A DNA stretch of 64,000 nucleotides from Flectobacillus roseus. Lineage in GTDB: Bacteria; Bacteroidota; Bacteroidia; Cytophagales; Spirosomataceae. This document shows, piece after piece, positions 18,170-27,779 of the stretch. Location: assembly GCF_030056665.1 (NCBI RefSeq), contig NZ_JASHIG010000002.1; one strand, 5' to 3'. The notes below the pieces were generated by a model. It did no database searches. It was not told the DNA's origin and saw nothing but the letters and a program-made list of their open reading frames with translations. The translations under genes were made by a program, and so were the position numbers. Positions within the stretch are counted from its first letter, which is position 1. Each line of letters begins with the position of its first letter.

Positions 18170-20101
18170 TTAATAATCCGCTAACTTACTCTTCCAGATT
18201 ATACCATTTTTGCTCTCAAATTTGTCGATATATCCTCTTTCATACAAATCGTCTAAGGTTTTTTCAGTGTCTTCTACCGATTTTTCACTCAAAAATGAAA
18301 ACTCTTTATTGGTCATAGTCGAAAAACAACTGAATAAGAAAACAGGATCTGTATTCAAACTTCTTTTCTGTGCATTGGGAATTAGTTGATGAATAATGTC
18401 TTCGAAATATTCATATTCTTGATATCCTTTTGCTATAATTGTTTTGTTGTCTTGATTAGTAAAAATCAAGGTCGGGAATACGCCAACTTCCATATTTTGT
18501 GCCAAAATCAAATCATTTCGAAATGCCTCTTGCGCTTTTGTTTCGTAATCTTTGATAAATTTGGCTGAATCTAGCCCTACTTCAAAAGCTGCATTTTCTA
18601 AATAATTGAGATCTACAATATTCTTTTTTTCTAAGAATAGCATCTCTTTGATTCTTCTCAAAAACAAAATGGCTAAGTCTCCGTCTTGCATCTGCGCTGC
18701 TTTAAACGCGATAGAAGGTGGATAAGATGAAGGCAGTGGATCTTCTAACCAAATATCTCCATCCAGTGGTATGCCATGAATCATGCACACTTCCTCCCAA
18801 TGCGATGCAACGTCTGAAGGCTGAGTAATTGGTCCACGTTGATAGTCTGTCCATGAGGGTAAAAGTCCTCCCATGCGATAGTCAATATCAAAATATTCAC
18901 CATACTCTAATTTCAACCTACGTAACATCGGTTGAACCACCCAGCAAGTTGAACAAATAGGGTCGGTAAAATATTGCACCTTTAGTGGTTTATCTCCTTT
19001 AACATCTGATTCTTTTTTAGAAATCAGCGGTACCACCATTTTATCACCATCTATTTTTTCTGGGTGCATAAAGAGCTCTTTTAACTCTCTCCCTAAATAG
19101 ATATGTTTAGAAATCTCATCTTTACGAGAGGCATAATATTGCTCAAAAGCCAACTCAGAATTGCCAATTTTTAGCAACAAATCTGTCAATGTTTTTGCAT
19201 CGATGATGGCATTGGTGGTTCCTGCACTCGTAAATGGCAGAGCCAAATGGGCAGCATCGCCTATCAATACGACATTTCCTTCATGGAATTTAGGCAATAG
19301 TCCAAAATCTCTTGTATTCCAAATATAGCTCGTTGAATAGTCGTTGGTAGCAAGCAATTCATTGACAATTGGCGGAAAATCACTCAATTGAAAATCACAA
19401 AAAGCCTTTAATTGTTCAGGTGTTGACTTGTCACAACAATCTGCTTCTACGGCATTATATTGCATAAACCAAACAAAATCAGAGGCTGACACAGGAATCA
19501 TACCAAAACTTATGCCTCTGGTATCGCTCTGAAATTTGGTAAATACGTTGGGTAACTTAGAGGCCAAAGTTTCGTTTTTACACAAACCCACAACTTCCTT
19601 TACTTCTACTTTTGTAAATTCAACAGATCCCAATATGGCTTCACGTACTGACGAATTACTGCCATCTGCTCCTACAAAAATATCACCATACTCTATTTCT
19701 CCATTGCTGAACTGAGCCGCAACTGCTTTGCCATTTTCATAAATAAAATGTGAAAAAACACGACCAGTTTTGATAATTCCTTCAGGAACCAATTGATTCA
19801 AAAATGCAATTAAGTCTTTTCTCCTAATACAACGCCAAAGATTAAGCTTTTGACGCTTTACGGGTTCTCCATTGCTTTTATTAAAATTAAATTCCCCAAT
19901 TTCGATACCCGGGAGAGGAATATTTTTTCCTTCACTCAGCTCCTCTAGGATAGACCATCCGTCGAGATGCATGAGAAAAGCGTGACCTCGGGTATGAAAT
20001 TCGGTCATTTTTTCATTAATGACTACTTCAATATTTTGTTTGTTTAACAACAGGCCAAGTGACAATCCAGCCACTCCCCCACCAATTATTACAACTTTCA
20101 T
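18170..20101 (-). CDS. Fused FAD-dependent monooxygenase and DsbA-like thioredoxin-fold protein
   Basis: A 643-residue two-enzyme fusion. Residues 1-350 form a UbiH/PHBH-type flavin monooxygenase: IGGGVAGLSLGLLL near the N-terminus (GxGxxG at 7-12), FVGADGSNSSVRE at about 143-155 and GDAAHLALPFTSAGTTNAI (281 onward) for FAD binding. A short linker leads to a DsbA/FrnE-like domain starting KVQYFTDPICSTCWV with the redox pair C383-S-T-C386, followed by RMGGLLPSW and a helical insertion. The last 60 residues resemble a small helical or winged-helix tail. No signal peptide is present, so both domains are cytosolic. The ATG overlaps the upstream aminotransferase stop (ATGA). The fusion suggests that the thioredoxin domain serves the flavoenzyme or handles the same small molecule; that is inference. 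Confidence 0.88.
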   Translation of the reverse strand: MKVVIIGGGVAGLSLGLLLNKQNIEVVINEKMTEFHTRGHAFLMHLDGWSILEELSEGKNIPLPGIEIGEFNFNKSNGEPVKRQKLNLWRCIRRKDLIAFLNQLVPEGIIKTGRVFSHFIYENGKAVAAQFSNGEIEYGDIFVGADGSNSSVREAILGSVEFTKVEVKEVVGLCKNETLASKLPNVFTKFQSDTRGISFGMIPVSASDFVWFMQYNAVEADCCDKSTPEQLKAFCDFQLSDFPPIVNELLATNDYSTSYIWNTRDFGLLPKFHEGNVVLIGDAAHLALPFTSAGTTNAIIDAKTLTDLLLKIGNSELAFEQYYASRKDEISKHIYLGRELKELFMHPEKIDGDKMVVPLISKKESDVKGDKPLKVQYFTDPICSTCWVVQPMLRRLKLEYGEYFDIDYRMGGLLPSWTDYQRGPITQPSDVASHWEEVCMIHGIPLDGDIWLEDPLPSSYPPSIAFKAAQMQDGDLAILFLRRIKEMLFLEKKNIVDLNYLENAAFEVGLDSAKFIKDYETKAQEAFRNDLILAQNMEVGVFPTLIFTNQDNKTIIAKGYQEYEYFEDIIHQLIPNAQKRSLNTDPVFLFSCFSTMTNKEFSFLSEKSVEDTEKTLDDLYERGYIDKFESKNGIIWKSKLADY

Positions 20102-21267
20102 AAGTAATTAAGTGCGGTTTTTATATAATTAAGTGCGTTAGAAAGAATTCCATTAGATGTGGCAAAACTTAACCTGATATAACCTTCTGCTCCTGTTCCA
20201 AACCATTGTGGTAAACCCGGAACAACTGCTACTTTGGCTGTTTCTAGTAAGTATGCTTGTATTTCGGCGCTGGTCTTGCCTGTGGCGGTGATGTCTGCAA
20301 ATGCGACATAACAACCTTGTGGTGCGATACATGACACCCCCTTACTTGCATTGAGTTCAGATACACATAGATCACGCATCTGCTGAAGATGCTGAATAAA
20401 GCCCTCTAGCCAAGGTCCACATTCATTTAAGGCAGTGGTTGCAGCAATCTGCCCTAAAACGTTTGCTCCGTGAACCGTAGATTGATGTAATGAAGCTCTG
20501 AAAAGAGTATCAGCGTGGTTTTGATTAAATGCCACCAGCGAACCAATGCGCAAACCAGCTAAACCATAGGATTTGCTATATCCCGTAACGATAATGGTTC
20601 GTTGACGGATGCTTTCATCAAGACTAGCAATACTGGTAAATGTGTATGGGTGATACACAATATCACTCCAGATTTCATCTGATAAAATAATAAGATTGTG
20701 CTTACACGCTACCTCACCCAAAATTCTTAACTCCTCTGGAGTAAAAACTTTGCCCGTTGGATTAAGAGGATTGCAAAGGCAAATCATTTTTGTTTTGGGA
20801 GTAATTAGGGTTTCTAGCTCCCAAAAATCTACAAACTCTTGACCTGGAGGAATACCATAAGAAATGGCACTAGCACCAACCGTTTCAATTGAATATTTAA
20901 AAAGGAAATCAACAGGGTTAAAAATAATCGCCTCGTCACCTTTTTCAAGGAAGGCTTTGCAAATGACATAAATTCCAAAGGCCGCACTGTCTACAGGAAA
21001 GGTAAATTCGGGTTTGGCTGGAACGTTTCGTTTGTTGTGAAAAAATTGGGCAACACTTTCTTTAAACTGAGGAAGTCCTTCGGGTGGACCATAACATAAA
21101 TAGCGGTCTTTGATAAACTTGGTTAGGGCATCTGCTATTTGTGGTGCACTTGGGAAGTCTGGATCCGCCGCGGTTAACGGTATCACGCCTTCAGGAACTG
21201 TCGCCCAGCGTAAGTTATAGGCACGCTCTTTTAGGATGCCTACATTTACAGTTGAGTCATCAAACAT
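20098..21267 (-). CDS. PLP-dependent class I/II aminotransferase (MalY/PatB-like)
   Basis: A 389-residue fold-type I PLP enzyme. CNPLNPTGKVFTPEEL (165-180) and LSDEIWSDIVYH (196-207) provide cofactor contacts, and GYSKSYGLAGLRIG contains the Schiff-base Lys232. The opening WATVPEGVIPLTAADPDFP resembles MalY/PatB-type C-S lyases and related aminotransferases, so transamination or cysteine-S-conjugate lysis are both possible. It is the first gene of a two-gene operon, overlapping by 4 nt the flavin monooxygenase-DsbA fusion. An aminotransferase or C-S lyase together with a flavoenzyme and a thiol-redox domain would suit metabolism of an amino-acid-derived or sulfur-containing molecule; this is inference. 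About 280 nt of AT-rich sequence separate it from the divergent glycosidase gene. Confidence 0.88.
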   Translation of the reverse strand: MFDDSTVNVGILKERAYNLRWATVPEGVIPLTAADPDFPSAPQIADALTKFIKDRYLCYGPPEGLPQFKESVAQFFHNKRNVPAKPEFTFPVDSAAFGIYVICKAFLEKGDEAIIFNPVDFLFKYSIETVGASAISYGIPPGQEFVDFWELETLITPKTKMICLCNPLNPTGKVFTPEELRILGEVACKHNLIILSDEIWSDIVYHPYTFTSIASLDESIRQRTIIVTGYSKSYGLAGLRIGSLVAFNQNHADTLFRASLHQSTVHGANVLGQIAATTALNECGPWLEGFIQHLQQMRDLCVSELNASKGVSCIAPQGCYVAFADITATGKTSAEIQAYLLETAKVAVVPGLPQWFGTGAEGYIRLSFATSNGILSNALNYIKTALNYL

Positions 21268-21592
21268 AGGATAATCTTAAGGGTATATTTGTAAATTTTA
21301 TGGGTAATTCGATATGGCAATAACTATAATTTTTCTTTGTGTGCTAAATATGTACAATAAAAGTAGAAAAAACAATTTTATATTTAAAATTTCTAGAATA
21401 AATATTCAGTTAAATATGTAATCGGTATTTTGTATTTATTTATTTCTCAAGCTTTAGAACTATAATTTGAGCTTGTTTCAAAAGATGTGATTTTAATCTT
21501 AGTTCCAGTATGCTACAGGATGCGAGTGTTGTTTTTATTTTCTATCTATGTATCTTGAAAAAATTAAAATAATCATATCAAAAATGAAAATT

Positions 21593-24169
21593 ATGTCTTT
21601 TACAAAATTAGAAAATCAAAGATTGGCCAACTTTAGAAGGGTTTGTTTGCTGATAACTTTTTTTCTGATTGGAATGTTTACTACAAATGCACAAAAGTAT
21701 AATACGCATAAGCCTTGGGCGTATTGGTGGTGGATGGGCAGTGCAGTAGATGAAGCAGGTATCCGTAAAAACTTACAAGATTATGCTCAAGCAGGCTTTG
21801 GCGGTTTGCATATTATACCGATTTATGGTGTCAAAGGAAACGAGACCAACAACCTAGATTTTTTGAGTCCTAAATGGAATCAAATGTTGGCATTTACTGT
21901 AAAAGAAGCCAACAACTTAGGATTGGGAATAGATATGACCATGGGTACTGGTTGGCCATTTGGCGGAAAGCAAGTAAGTGAAAATGAGGCTGCTAAATAT
22001 TTTGAAGTTTTTACAGAAAATGGAAAAACTAGCGTCAGAGCATTACCGACTAAACAAAAAGTCAAACGTGCCGCTCCCGGAGGTGAAGGTTTAGTTCTCG
22101 ACCACTTCAACAAGGAAGCGTTAGAACATTATATGAAGCCTTTTCAAACACTATTCCAGTCACCAGAATATGGAGTTCGTGCGCTTTACAACGACTCATA
22201 CGAAGTGTATGGTGCCAACTGGACAAGTAATTTTTTAGAGGAATTTCAGAAAAGACGTGGATATGATTTAACGCCTTACTTGAGTACTTTGGCAAAAACA
22301 GAAACAAAAGATCTTCTCGAAAAAAGAATTTTTGGTGACTATAATGCCACGATTGCTGACTTGTGCAGAGAGGCCTTTACTAAAACTTGGGCAGAAGGCG
22401 TTAGGAAAATGGGCAAAATTTCAAGAAACGAAGCTCATGGTTCACCCGGCAATATGCTCGACTTATATGCACTTTCGGATGTACCAGAAACCGAATACTT
22501 TGGAACAAAATATTTTGACATTCCAAATTTCAGAAGAGACCCCAAATTTGAAGAAACTAGATACGGTATTCCAGATCCTTTGGTAATAAAATTTGCCACC
22601 TCAGCGGCTAATACAGAAAATAAAAAATTTGTGGGCTCAGAAACCGCAACTTGGTTGGCAGACCATTTTAAGGTGTCACTATCACAGGTAAAACCCATTA
22701 TTGATGAGTCTATGACTTCGGGTATCAATCACATTTTCTATCATGGTGTGCCTTATTCTCCTCCGCAAGAGGCATATCCGGGTTGGTTATTTTATGCGTC
22801 GACAAACTTCAACCAACAAAGTCATTTCTGGAATGAATTACACTTTTTGAATGAGTATATTGCTCGTTGTCAGGCACTTTTGCAAGAATCAAAAGCACAA
22901 AATGATGTATTGCTCTACTTCCCGATTCACGATATTTGGCACGATGCTGGGGGAAAAGAACATGTACATTTGTTATCGGTGCACGCCAATGCACAGGAAC
23001 TTTTGTTCAATAACTCATTTGGACAGGTTGCAAAACTTTTACAATCGAAAGGCTTCAACTATGACTATATCTCTGATTTACAGTTGACTCAGTTAAAATA
23101 TGTAAACGGGAAACTACAAAGTCATGGAGGTTTGACTTACAAAACCATCGTCATTCCGAAAACACAATATTTGCCTTCAGAAACCCTCAAAGCCTTACAA
23201 ATATTGCAAAAGCAGGGGGCGCCAATTTTGTTTATTGACCAATTACCTGCCAATACTGCTGGCTTTAAAAATTGGGAATCAAACGAAGCATTATTAGCCA
23301 ATTTCAATGCAAGCTTGAAGACTACCGATATTTCTACCCTTCCAAATGCCTTAGCAAAACTTGGAATTACCTCAGAGGAAATGGCGAGCAAAGGAATTTC
23401 TTTTATCAAGAAGAAAAATAGCATAGGCACCTTATACTTTATCAGTAATTTCTCTCAAAAGTTTCAAGAAGGTAATTTATTACTGGGCGCTAAAGGCGAA
23501 GCAGTAGAGATATACGACCCCCTCCATCAAACAAAGGAGTATATCTCTATAAATAAAAAAGGAGCTTATAGCGAAATCAAATTAGCCCTTTTGGCAGGAG
23601 AAAGTCGTTTTGTGCAATTTTTTGACAAAAAACCTGCTCAGATTATTGCTAAAAATATAACTGCCCAACCTACGCATAAAGTAGAAATCAATGGAACATG
23701 GAAAGTTGACTTTTTGGAGGGACAACCATTTTTACCAAAACCTTACCAAACTACGAGACTAGACTCTTGGACAAGCGTTGGAGATTCTACGAACCAATAT
23801 TTTACAGGAACTGCTAAATATTCGGTAGATTTTGACTGGAAATCTGTAAAAGAAAGCGTAATTTACTTGAATCTTGGTAATGTTCGTGAGTCGGCAAAAG
23901 TAACCTTAAATGGTCAAAGTTTAGGAACACTGTGGTGTTTGCCTTTCCAAGTAGCAATTCCTACCAAGTTGTTAAAAGAAAAGAATCATTTAGAAATTGA
24001 GGTAAAAAATCTTTCAGCCAACAGAATGCGATATATCGACAAACAATCACATAACTGGAAGAAATTCAAGGACATTAATATCGTCGATATTCAATATAAA
24101 GCCCTAGAGCCATCGACTTGGGAACCCGAACCCTCTGGCTTATTAGGTCCAGTTCAAATCCTTTACTAA
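21593..24169 (+). CDS. GH106-like glycoside hydrolase (alpha-L-rhamnosidase-type)
   Basis: An exported glycosidase of about 858 residues (873 from the earliest ATG at 21548). I chose ATG 21593 because it gives a short basic n-region before the signal core LITFFLIGMF ending NAQ. After the signal, AYWWWMGSAVDEAGI, AGFGGLHIIPIYG and TMGTGWPFGG are the usual opening blocks of GH106-like TIM-barrel enzymes, which release terminal rhamnose from pectin-type glycans. The C-terminal 150 residues are a jelly-roll with VTLNGQSLGTLWCLPFQV, like sugar-binding beta-sandwich domains. No SusC/SusD pair or regulator is adjacent, so this is not a complete utilisation locus. The substrate assignment is by family resemblance only. 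Confidence 0.8.
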   Translation: MSFTKLENQRLANFRRVCLLITFFLIGMFTTNAQKYNTHKPWAYWWWMGSAVDEAGIRKNLQDYAQAGFGGLHIIPIYGVKGNETNNLDFLSPKWNQMLAFTVKEANNLGLGIDMTMGTGWPFGGKQVSENEAAKYFEVFTENGKTSVRALPTKQKVKRAAPGGEGLVLDHFNKEALEHYMKPFQTLFQSPEYGVRALYNDSYEVYGANWTSNFLEEFQKRRGYDLTPYLSTLAKTETKDLLEKRIFGDYNATIADLCREAFTKTWAEGVRKMGKISRNEAHGSPGNMLDLYALSDVPETEYFGTKYFDIPNFRRDPKFEETRYGIPDPLVIKFATSAANTENKKFVGSETATWLADHFKVSLSQVKPIIDESMTSGINHIFYHGVPYSPPQEAYPGWLFYASTNFNQQSHFWNELHFLNEYIARCQALLQESKAQNDVLLYFPIHDIWHDAGGKEHVHLLSVHANAQELLFNNSFGQVAKLLQSKGFNYDYISDLQLTQLKYVNGKLQSHGGLTYKTIVIPKTQYLPSETLKALQILQKQGAPILFIDQLPANTAGFKNWESNEALLANFNASLKTTDISTLPNALAKLGITSEEMASKGISFIKKKNSIGTLYFISNFSQKFQEGNLLLGAKGEAVEIYDPLHQTKEYISINKKGAYSEIKLALLAGESRFVQFFDKKPAQIIAKNITAQPTHKVEINGTWKVDFLEGQPFLPKPYQTTRLDSWTSVGDSTNQYFTGTAKYSVDFDWKSVKESVIYLNLGNVRESAKVTLNGQSLGTLWCLPFQVAIPTKLLKEKNHLEIEVKNLSANRMRYIDKQSHNWKKFKDINIVDIQYKALEPSTWEPEPSGLLGPVQILY

Positions 24170-24191
24170 AAACAAGTCAATGAGTATGGCG

Positions 24192-24265
24192 GATTTTAGA
24201 TATAGGATTTCGGATATGATTTTACAAAAACAAAATCCGAAATTGCAAATCTCAAATCCTAAATC
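24192..24265. repeat. Imperfect long inverted repeat (word-repeat palindrome 1)
   Basis: The left arm (24192-24223) consists of reiterated GGATTT/GATATG-like words and the right arm (24232-24265) of AAATCC/AAATCT-like words; they are imperfectly complementary with an 8-nt loop. It is intergenic, between the glycosidase stop and a separate terminator. Confidence 0.6.
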
Positions 24266-24308
24266 GAACTGTATTTTTCCACTTTTTGCTATATAATTCA
24301 GTTTACAA

Positions 24309-24339
24309 GCCCTTCTTCACCAAGAAGGGCTTTGTTTTT
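24309..24339 (+). terminator. Intrinsic terminator after the GH106-like gene
   Basis: GCCCTTCTT-CACC-AAGAAGGGC is a perfect 9-bp stem with a 4-nt loop followed by TTTGTTTTT. Confidence 0.85.
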
Positions 24340-24408
24340 GATTCGGCTAAATATATTTGTTTTTCAACACCTAAAAAGCTATTTTAGAGAAAAACTCAAC
24401 ATTAAAAT

Positions 24409-25926
24409 ATGCGCAACTTACCTCATCAACGAATTCTAGGAATAGCATTGGGTCTGGGATTATTTTTCCAAACTCAGGCACAAACATTTGAAGAAAGAAA
24501 GCAGCAAGTTTCACAAGCTCTGCCTTTGGTAGACCAATTATTTAAAGAATATGCCGAAAAAAATCATTTCCCCGGCATGAGCTACGGTATTGTTTTAGAT
24601 GGCAAACTAATTCATGCCAAAGGAGTCGGCATGGCGAATCTTGAACATAATATTCCTGCCACGCCACAATCTGCCTTTAGAATTGCAAGCATGACCAAAA
24701 GCTTGACGGCTATGGCCATCGTCAAACTTCGTGATGAAGGCAAGCTTCAGATGGACGACCCAGTTTGGAAATATGTGCCTGAAATGAAAAATCAGAAATA
24801 TGCTACAAAAGATTCACCTACTATTACGGTCAGAAACCTTCTTACGCATTCAGCTGGTTTTCCTGAAGACAATCCTTGGGGTGATAGACAGTTAGGTATT
24901 TCAGAAAAAGAGTTTACGGATTTCTTGAAAAAAGGAATTAGCTTCTCAACCGCCGTTGATACTGAATACGAATACAGCAATTTAGGTTTTGCGCTATTGG
25001 GTGCTATCATCAAAAAAGTATCAGGAATAGCTTATCAGGAATACATCAACCAGCAAATTTTGAAGCCTTTGGGTATGAATCATACTTATTGGGAATACAC
25101 GAAAGTACCACAAAAAGATCTAGCCTTAGGCTACCGTTGGTTAGATGGTAAGTGGATTCCACAACCACTAGAACACGATGGTGTATATGGCGCTATGGGC
25201 GGACTTATCACGACCATGGAGGATTATGGCAAATATGTGGCCTTCCATCAAGCTGCTTGGCCAACAAGTGATGCCCCCGAAGTAGGACCTATTAAAAGGA
25301 GTTCGGTACGAGAAATGCAAAAACCTTGGCAGTTTAATAACCTCAATGCCAACTACCAATATCAATCAGGGAAAAAATGTGCTATGGTAAGTGCGTATGG
25401 ATACGGTTTACGTACCTCTGTTGACTGTGAAGGTCGTCGAATGGTAGGACATAGCGGGGGGCTGCCGGGCTTCGGAAGTCATTGGTACATCTTACAAGAT
25501 TATGGTTTAGGCGTTGTTTCTTTTGCCAATAATACCTACTCACCGATGAGCTATATCAATATTCAAATTTTAGACACACTTTTGGCTACAACCAAACTTG
25601 AACGTTATCCTATCCAACCCGCTAAGGTACTGGAAGAGAGATATGTACAGTTGGCAGATGCCGTCAAAAATTGGGAAAACGCTAAGAGTATGAAGATTTT
25701 TGCCATAAACTTTTTCGATGATTATCCGATGTCAATTTTAGGAAAAGATACCAAAAACTTCCAAGAAAAAATTGGCAAAGTGGTCAAAATTCATCCCATT
25801 AAACCTCAAAACAAACTGAGAGGTAGTTTCATAGTGGAGGGAGAAAAAGGTAAATGCGAAATCAGCTTGACACTTTCACCAGAAACTCCAGCCTTGATTC
25901 AGGAATATCACTTTAGGGTGTTGTAG
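24409..25926 (+). CDS. Exported serine hydrolase, class C beta-lactamase-like fold (PF00144)
   Basis: A 505-residue exported serine hydrolase. The signal peptide ends at TQAQ (about residue 25). The catalytic Ser-x-x-Lys is SMTK (S94-K97), the Tyr-Ser-Asn motif is at 189-191 (YEYSNLGFALLG), and GHSGGLPGFGSH replaces the KTG box. The last 100 residues form an extra domain found in many Bacteroidota homologues. Family members include D-aminopeptidases, esterases and penicillin-binding-like enzymes; the sequence does not show that this is a true beta-lactamase. It stands alone between two terminators. Another, smaller member of the family lies at 48006-49082. Confidence 0.88.
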   Translation: MRNLPHQRILGIALGLGLFFQTQAQTFEERKQQVSQALPLVDQLFKEYAEKNHFPGMSYGIVLDGKLIHAKGVGMANLEHNIPATPQSAFRIASMTKSLTAMAIVKLRDEGKLQMDDPVWKYVPEMKNQKYATKDSPTITVRNLLTHSAGFPEDNPWGDRQLGISEKEFTDFLKKGISFSTAVDTEYEYSNLGFALLGAIIKKVSGIAYQEYINQQILKPLGMNHTYWEYTKVPQKDLALGYRWLDGKWIPQPLEHDGVYGAMGGLITTMEDYGKYVAFHQAAWPTSDAPEVGPIKRSSVREMQKPWQFNNLNANYQYQSGKKCAMVSAYGYGLRTSVDCEGRRMVGHSGGLPGFGSHWYILQDYGLGVVSFANNTYSPMSYINIQILDTLLATTKLERYPIQPAKVLEERYVQLADAVKNWENAKSMKIFAINFFDDYPMSILGKDTKNFQEKIGKVVKIHPIKPQNKLRGSFIVEGEKGKCEISLTLSPETPALIQEYHFRVL

Positions 25927-25990
25927 TCTTGTTTGTTTTAAATTGAGTGAATTGAGAATGAGTGATTATTTTAACATTTGTATTCTTGGT

Positions 25991-26136
25991 GTAGAGACGC
26001 AATGATTGTGTCTTAGGCTAGGTAAAATTTGGTATAGTAGAAACAAAAAGCGGTAAGAAAATATTTTTCTACCGCTTTTTTGTTGAAAAATTGAGAGCTT
26101 TCAACAGGCTTTAGACACAAAGTATTGCCTCTCTAC
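25991..26136. repeat. Nested inverted repeat around a terminator hairpin
   Basis: GTAGAGACGCAATGATTGTG (25991 onward) is repeated inverted at 26111-26136 (about 20 of 24 positions), flanking the hairpin at 26044-26081. The GTAGAGACGCAA word is a palindrome-forming motif I know as a frequent intergenic repeat in other bacteria; here it is nested with the terminator. Confidence 0.6.
26044..26081 (+). terminator. Intrinsic terminator downstream of the serine hydrolase
   Basis: AAAAAGCGGTA and ACCGCTTTTTT form the outer stem with an inner AGAAAA/TTTTTCT extension, 118 nt after the stop. Confidence 0.7.
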
Positions 26137-26201
26137 TCGTAAATTCATCATTATTTCTCAACATTTATTAAGTTAGTAGGCAAAATAAAATTTAATTTTT
26201 G

Positions 26202-26305
26202 AGCTTACGGCTTTCAGCTCTCGGCAATCGGCAAAAAATATATCCATCGTTACTAAAAAATATTTTAACACTCTTTGCCTTGTGCCTGTTGCCTTATGCC
26301 TTCAA
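26202..26305. repeat. Imperfect long inverted repeat (word-repeat palindrome 2)
   Basis: The left arm (26202-26237) holds CGGCTTTC/CGGCAATCGGCA words and the right arm (26271-26305) reiterates GCCTTGTGCC/GCCTTATGCC. The arms are imperfectly complementary with a 33-nt loop. Together with the nested repeat upstream it fills the roughly 600-nt gene-free stretch 25927-26531, in which I see nothing else. Confidence 0.55.
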
Positions 26306-26531
26306 CAAAAAACTTAAATCTTATTCTGCACGATTACTTAACTCATTCTAAAATTTAAGGAATCATAATAACCTTTAATGCAGAAAATCGTTTGAGAAAT
26401 TTCTTTCTGAATCTCAATAAATGAGGTAAATTACAATTACTTTACGAAACAAGGTTTTTTATCTATATCCGAAGTTCAGTTTTTTTGTATCAAAATTAGT
26501 CTTCTTGCCACCCATAAAAAGAAACTCCGCC

Positions 26532-26915
26532 ATGACACAAGCTCTTCACGACTATTTTCGGCATTTTATTGCTACCGTTTGGCTACTGAATGGGCTTTAT
26601 TGTAAAATTTTAGGGCAGGTTCCTAGACATGAACAGATTGTTGAAACTATACTAGGAGCTACCTACAGTCATGAACTAACTATCCTCATCGGCGTACTGG
26701 AAATATGCTTGGGAATCATTATTTATCTGAATATTCAAGCAAAATTTATCGCGATTTTTCAAATCGTGATCGTGATGACGATGAACCTTCTGGAATTTGC
26801 GTTGGCTCAAGAATGGCTATTATGGGGTGCATGGAATCTCCTTTTTGCCTCAATTTTTTGTCTAATGATCTATCTACATGCCTTCGTATTTAAACCTATC
26901 GGCAAGCAAATATGA
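26532..26915 (+). CDS. DoxX-like small membrane protein
   Basis: A 127-residue inner-membrane protein with four predicted helices, resembling the DoxX-like group: ATVWLLNGLYCKILGQVPRH at the start is the usual family opening, followed by ILIGVLEICLGIIIYL and two more helices. I chose ATG 26532 over the upstream TTG at 26505. The stop overlaps the next start (ATGA), so it is translationally coupled to the DUF2071 gene. DoxX-like/DUF2071 pairs and fusions are common in this phylum, but their role is unknown; a redox or stress-linked membrane function is sometimes proposed. Confidence 0.78.
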   Translation: MTQALHDYFRHFIATVWLLNGLYCKILGQVPRHEQIVETILGATYSHELTILIGVLEICLGIIIYLNIQAKFIAIFQIVIVMTMNLLEFALAQEWLLWGAWNLLFASIFCLMIYLHAFVFKPIGKQI

Positions 26916-27661
26916 ATATCTTCAAAAAACTTCAATCACATCCTTTTCCTGTAGAAGCATTTTTCAATAAGTCAGTAGTTGTTACCTGTGCCGTTGAAAA
27001 GAGTATACTGGAGAAATTAATTCCAGCGCCATTACAACTTGATACGTTTCAAAACCATTGGGGATTTGTAGCCATGGCTTTGGTAGAGACAAAACATCTT
27101 CGACCCAAAGGATTCCCAGCTTTTTTAGGAAATGATTTTACACTTATTGGTTATAGGATTTTTGTGAGATATACTAACGAAAAAGGCAAAAACTTACGAG
27201 GCTTGTTTATTCTCAGATCAGAAACTGATAAAAGAAAAATGGAGTTTCTGGGAAATATTTTCACCACGTATAAATACGAAACCATTGATATTCAGAAAAC
27301 TATCCAGTCTGATTGTGTACTATTTCATTCAAAATCTGGAGGATTTCAAATATGTTTTAAAACAACTCTTGATTCGGACATTGGGTTACCCACCAGCTCT
27401 CCTTTTACAGATTGGAAAGAAGCTCGACGCTTTGCGGGACCGTTACCATTTACTTTTTCAGTAAACAACATGAGAAAAGAGGTAGTCATTGTGGAGGCTA
27501 AAAGAGAATTTTGGCAACCTAAACCCATTCAAATTCTTGATTTTTCAAGTGATTATATCAATCAAGTGACCAATAGTCAATTTCAATTAGCCAGTGGATT
27601 TGTCGTTGAAAATATTCCTTACGAGTGGAAAGCTGGTAAGATAGAAGCGTACAGAATTTAG
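26912..27661 (+). CDS. DUF2071 (YqjF-like, acetoacetate-decarboxylase-fold) protein
   Basis: A 249-residue cytosolic protein of the DUF2071 family. Recognisable blocks are VVVTCAVEKSILEKLIPAPL at the N-terminus, WGFVAMALVETKHLRPKGFP, the IGYRIFVRY strand and RGLFILRSETDKRKMEFLGN. The fold is thought to be related to acetoacetate decarboxylase, but catalytic activity has not been shown for this group. It overlaps the DoxX-like gene by 4 nt and is the second gene of that operon. No regulator is adjacent. Length and the arrangement of the blocks are normal. Confidence 0.82.
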   Translation: MNIFKKLQSHPFPVEAFFNKSVVVTCAVEKSILEKLIPAPLQLDTFQNHWGFVAMALVETKHLRPKGFPAFLGNDFTLIGYRIFVRYTNEKGKNLRGLFILRSETDKRKMEFLGNIFTTYKYETIDIQKTIQSDCVLFHSKSGGFQICFKTTLDSDIGLPTSSPFTDWKEARRFAGPLPFTFSVNNMRKEVVIVEAKREFWQPKPIQILDFSSDYINQVTNSQFQLASGFVVENIPYEWKAGKIEAYRI

Positions 27662-27779
27662 AATAAACTTCTCAAAAACAGGTTTTTATGTAACAATTAT
27701 CACTGTATGACATAGGAATAATCGGGATATTTATGACATCATTTCAAACCCTTTTATATTCAACCAAACAATTCATACT

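Noticed and set aside
21593..24169. Polysaccharide utilisation locus
   Set aside because: Only one glycosidase is present; no SusC, SusD, regulator or further carbohydrate enzymes lie nearby.
24409..25926. Beta-lactamase resistance gene
   Set aside because: SxxK and YSN are present but the third motif is HSGG and the length and extra domain fit the general serine hydrolase family; antibiotic resistance is not supported.
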